A DNA stretch of 64,000 nucleotides from Candidatus Bathyarchaeia archaeon (lineage in GTDB: Archaea; Thermoproteota; Bathyarchaeia; 40CM-2-53-6). Positions 61,396 to 64,000 of this stretch are shown one piece after another. Position 1 is the stretch's first letter. Each line of letters begins with the position of its first letter. The translations under genes were made by a program, and so were the position numbers. The DNA lies in assembly GCA_035935655.1 (NCBI GenBank), contig DASYWW010000013.1:1-64000 (forward strand), in the 5' to 3' direction. The notes under the pieces are model-generated. The model had not been told where the DNA came from and did no database searches. It was given only the letters and a program-made list of their open reading frames with translations.

Positions 61396-62484
61396 ATGGC
61401 CAGCCTGATCGATCTCAGCCAGATAGTCAACCTCGTCTACTTCGCCTCATTCTTCCTCATCTTCTTCTACGGACAACGTCTTCAGGTACAGTGGCAACTT
61501 GTTAGCGTCAAGCGAAGCCTCGGAAAACTCGAGAGGAGTAAGACTGCCGCGCGCCAGAAATTTGTCGACTCGATATCCCGATTCCAGATGGACAAGAAGA
61601 CAGTCGAAACCAAACTCGACAGGTTAAACAATTCATTCACGATAACACCGGTAAGCCTCGATCCCTCTGGAATTGTAGGAAAACTCGAACACGTTCTGGA
61701 CACCTATGATGATCATTTGAAAATGGAAGTCAAGGCCATCGCGCCGAATGCGACAGAATCCGATGTGAACACGCTTAGCAACCAGCTTGAGATCTCGATC
61801 GGCTTGGACGGTATGTTCCGGCTTGTGCGCCACTTTTACCTACTGGCAAAGAAGACCGGTGGAATAATAGCCCTTGCCCAGCTTCAGATGGCTCTTCCGA
61901 TGATAATGGAAGAGGCTGAAGCCTACGGTGCGGCAATTGACGCTTTCGCCAAAGCCGAGCCCATAGGCGACGGAGTCGGACCACTCGTAGTAAGTCAGAT
62001 TGTGGCCGGACGACAAGGCAACGAGCTGATCAAAGACACGATGGTCTACGATGTCGACTTTGAGGGTCGGCGAGTTTGGGTCGTCCGTGCAAAAGGTCCG
62101 GGTGGGAATGTCGGAAAGCCTGGTCTTGTTGTCGAGAAACTGGTCCAGGAATCGGGGCCAATAAGTCTTGTCGTCACTGTTGATGCAGCCTTAAAATTTG
62201 AAGGCGAGCCGAGTGGAGACGTGGCGGAAGGGATTGGTGCCGCGATTGGCGGTCCTGGCACAGAACGATATCACATCGAGGCCAGCGCATCGAAGAACCA
62301 GATTCCTCTCCTAGCAGTAGTTGTGAAAATGTCTTCCAAGGAGGCAATATCTGGGATCACGCCTTTGATCAAGACTGGGGTTGACGCTGCAGTCACTCGA
62401 GTCCAGAATGAGATCAGATCTAAGTCCAAGCCGGGCGACAGCATCATCTTGGTTGGTGTCGGCAACACCATCGGCGTCGCATAA
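61396..62484 (+). CDS. DUF1512 membrane-anchored protein
   Basis: A 362-residue protein of the archaeal DUF1512 family. One N-terminal helix (IVNLVYFASFFLIFFYGQRL) is followed by a coiled, basic segment and a soluble alpha/beta domain with GGIIALAQLQMALPMIMEEAEAYG and GDGVGPLVV. The family is widespread in Thermoproteota and its function is unknown. It is next to an HtrA protease in one operon, so a quality-control partnership is possible. Confidence 0.87.
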   Translation: MASLIDLSQIVNLVYFASFFLIFFYGQRLQVQWQLVSVKRSLGKLERSKTAARQKFVDSISRFQMDKKTVETKLDRLNNSFTITPVSLDPSGIVGKLEHVLDTYDDHLKMEVKAIAPNATESDVNTLSNQLEISIGLDGMFRLVRHFYLLAKKTGGIIALAQLQMALPMIMEEAEAYGAAIDAFAKAEPIGDGVGPLVVSQIVAGRQGNELIKDTMVYDVDFEGRRVWVVRAKGPGGNVGKPGLVVEKLVQESGPISLVVTVDAALKFEGEPSGDVAEGIGAAIGGPGTERYHIEASASKNQIPLLAVVVKMSSKEAISGITPLIKTGVDAAVTRVQNEIRSKSKPGDSIILVGVGNTIGVA

Positions 62485-62499
62485 GGCGACCACCCAACA

Positions 62500-62919
62500 T
62501 TGTCATCTTCTCCGATTTCCACTACAGCGGACAAGCTATCGCTCTTCACGGATGAGAAGACTATCTGCGTCGAAACCTACCGGAAAACCGGAGTGGCCGT
62601 CCGAACACCTGTCTGGTTCGTCGAGGAAAACGGAGAACTACTTGTTAGATCTGATTCCAAGAATGGTAAGATCAAGCGAATCAGAAACAATCCGAAGGTT
62701 CGTGTAGCCCCTTGCACCTTTGGCGGGTCACTGAAAGGGGACTGGGTCGATGGGGAGGCTAGACTGTTAGGACGTGAGCAATCCGAGCATGTGTTCAGTC
62801 TGCTCAAAAAGAAGTATGGACTATCTTACCGATCGGTGAGATTGATGCAATGGGTCGTCGGCGTGTTTTCTTGGCATAAGGCCAAGCCGGTCGGTCTAGC
62901 GATCCGGACGACATCCTGA
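62500..62919 (+). CDS. PPOX-class F420-dependent enzyme
   Basis: A 139-residue split-barrel flavin/deazaflavin protein: ICVETYRKTGVAVRTPVWFVEENGELLVRS, in parts, and RIRNNPKVRVAPCTFGG match the Rv2061/Rv1155-like F420 family rather than FMN-type PNPOx. It would reduce a substrate with F420H2. The start is TTG 62500, 15 bp after the DUF1512 gene. Confidence 0.8.
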   Translation: MSSSPISTTADKLSLFTDEKTICVETYRKTGVAVRTPVWFVEENGELLVRSDSKNGKIKRIRNNPKVRVAPCTFGGSLKGDWVDGEARLLGREQSEHVFSLLKKKYGLSYRSVRLMQWVVGVFSWHKAKPVGLAIRTTS

Positions 62920-62957
62920 CACGATTATCCATAGCTAAGAAGCGCATGGTTTGAAGA

Positions 62958-63191
62958 TTGTCTAAAACATCCAAAGCAAAGGCCGATAGGCATAAGGACG
63001 ATGTGTATCCATGGGATCGTGTTCGGGGACAGGCGATCAATTGCTGTTACTGTAAGGCTGAATGCCTCTGGGTTGTCTGCAAGGAATGTAGCGAGCTGAT
63101 CGCGCAGGGCAAGCCGCCACGAACTCCAGTATACCGTCCTCCTAAGAGAGGGTTGATTCGTCGTCACACGTTCGGGGGCGAAGTCCGATAA
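62958..63191 (+). CDS. Small zinc-finger protein
   Basis: A 77-residue basic protein. CCYCKAECLWVVCKEC holds four or five Cys for a zinc site, flanked by Lys/Arg-rich ends (RPPKRGLIRRHTFGGEVR). It starts with TTG 62958. Unrecognised; nucleic-acid binding is plausible. Confidence 0.5.
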   Translation: MSKTSKAKADRHKDDVYPWDRVRGQAINCCYCKAECLWVVCKECSELIAQGKPPRTPVYRPPKRGLIRRHTFGGEVR

Positions 63192-63719
63192 GGGTCAGCT
63201 GAATCCCCATTTTTCAGCCCTGATCCCGATTCTGGGAGGTTGGCGAACAAACCCCGCTCTCTCGTTCGGTCAAAACCGGGATAATTCCTAAGCCGTCAAG
63301 CACAAAACCCGCCGTGATCGGCCAGGTCTGAAGAAGAATCCTCGTTGCAAGGCTGAGACGAGTCCCCAACTGGTACTTATCCACGCTTCCCAACTCCCTA
63401 TTGCCCCTCTCACAACAACTACGAATCATCCCGTGAAGCCTTGGAAGAGAACTCTTCTCTAGTAGCCGGGGGGTGCTAGAAAATGCGGGAGACGATCCTT
63501 CATGCCGGGTCAGGGGACCAATCAGCCAAAACATCCTGATCCTTAACAGAAACACCACGAAGGATCATTATGACAGCAGACCGCCGGTATTCACTACCAG
63601 ACAAGAGACGCTTTAGGAAAAGGGGTATGTGTTGAAAGTCTTACGGCGCAGGTTCGAGGTCTAGCGGAATTCCCACTGGCGCGAACAATAAGTTGAAAGC
63701 AGTCTCTGAGCTTGAAGGT
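63192..63719. other. Gene-poor stretch with one hairpin
   Basis: No convincing gene. A minus-strand open frame (63214-63558) has irregular composition and no motif. TGATCCTT (63537-63544) and AAGGATCA (63560-63567) form an 8-bp stem with a 15-base loop. The stretch just upstream of 63719 is the 3' flank of the ferredoxin. Confidence 0.35.
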
Positions 63720-63998
63720 CTAAGGCTCGGTGATCTTTATGGCCTGCACCGGGCACTGAATCTCGCATGCCCTGCAGAAGATACAGTCCTGTTCCCGAGC
63801 CGGGTCAGCTTTCCAGTTCGCCAATGGTGCCTTTCCACTGTCATTGGTAACGCCCTTGTCCATCTTCTCCTGTTCCCCTGGAAGCTCCATCCTGTCGAAC
63901 ACGTTGACCGGACATACGGTTATGCAGATACCGTCGGCGATGCAAATGTCAAAGTCCACACCCACATTGCTCCCGTGAACCCCGTATTCCTTGCTCAC
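63720..63998 (-). CDS. zfx-like 7Fe/8Fe ferredoxin
   Basis: A 92-residue (or longer) ferredoxin. Cluster ligands are C19-x5-C25-x3-C29-P and C72-x2-C75-x2-C78-x3-C82-P. The insert between the two motifs resembles the longer archaeal zinc ferredoxin (zfx) family. The first motif lacks one Cys of a full 4Fe site and so probably holds a 3Fe-4S cluster. GTG 63998 is 2 bases from the window edge, so a longer N-terminus with a zinc-binding His may be cut off. Confidence 0.85.
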   Translation of the reverse strand: MSKEYGVHGSNVGVDFDICIADGICITVCPVNVFDRMELPGEQEKMDKGVTNDSGKAPLANWKADPAREQDCIFCRACEIQCPVQAIKITEP

Positions 63999-64000
63999 TC

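Noticed and set aside
63214-63558. 114-residue minus-strand frame
   Set aside because: Low-complexity mix with no conserved motif; kept only as part of the gene-poor stretch.

Overview
The window is archaeal and most likely from the TACK group (Thermoproteota), closest in flavour to Nitrososphaeria/Bathyarchaeia-type lineages. The evidence is ribosomal protein L18e, an archaeal-type phosphoglycerate mutase (ApgM), a DUF1512 protein, a geranylgeranyl reductase beside a UbiA prenyltransferase, TATA boxes close to start codons, many TTG/GTG starts, and three tRNA genes that all carry introns at non-canonical sites. No rRNA or marker that fixes the lineage is present, so the placement is an inference.

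0-13 kb is mainly housekeeping: a lipid/quinone prenyltransferase and reductase, a winged-helix regulator, a DCC-family thiol protein, a nucleotidyltransferase, a B12-type radical SAM enzyme, peroxiredoxin, NAD(P)H-hydrate epimerase and an amidohydrolase. Intron-bearing tRNA-Ala and tRNA-Phe flank a LAGLIDADG endonuclease-like gene, followed by an endonuclease IV/III repair pair. 13-21.4 kb holds a full SUF iron-sulfur assembly set in two opposed blocks: sufB-sufD-Rieske on the plus strand and sufC-sufA-sufS-sufU on the minus strand, with an Ig-like membrane protein between them. A 16-base palindromic operator-like motif sits at both suf promoters and again upstream of the ZIP transporter at 49.7 kb, which suggests one metal-responsive regulon.

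21.7-30.6 kb looks like a cell-surface locus: an AbrB-like protein, two related small membrane proteins, a secreted protein and a 2,027-residue protein whose middle is about 74 tandem 20-residue repeats with a C-terminal membrane anchor, then MscL and MarC. tRNA-Val, rpl18e and pyruvate kinase follow. 33.5-43 kb is an accessory island built from duplicated parts: two MinD/ParA-type ATPases (one broken by a frameshift), an Ig-like membrane protein overlapping the intact MinD gene, two tandem winged-helix Lrp-like regulators, two copies of a small unknown family, a ribbon-helix-helix protein and a three-gene membrane operon.

43-64 kb holds aspartyl-tRNA synthetase with a solitary TnpB inserted just upstream, ApgM, and a set of metal transport genes (ferritin-like/VIT1 fusion, ZIP, NRAMP). 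It continues with stress and repair genes (DoxX, cyclase, Tag glycosylase, UspA), NAD(P)H-hydrate dehydratase, a site-2 protease, and a drug-export MFS with an HxlR regulator. The MFS promoter and the promoter of the neighbouring PPOX-HtrA-DUF1512 operon share the same operator layout. A zfx-like ferredoxin closes the window.
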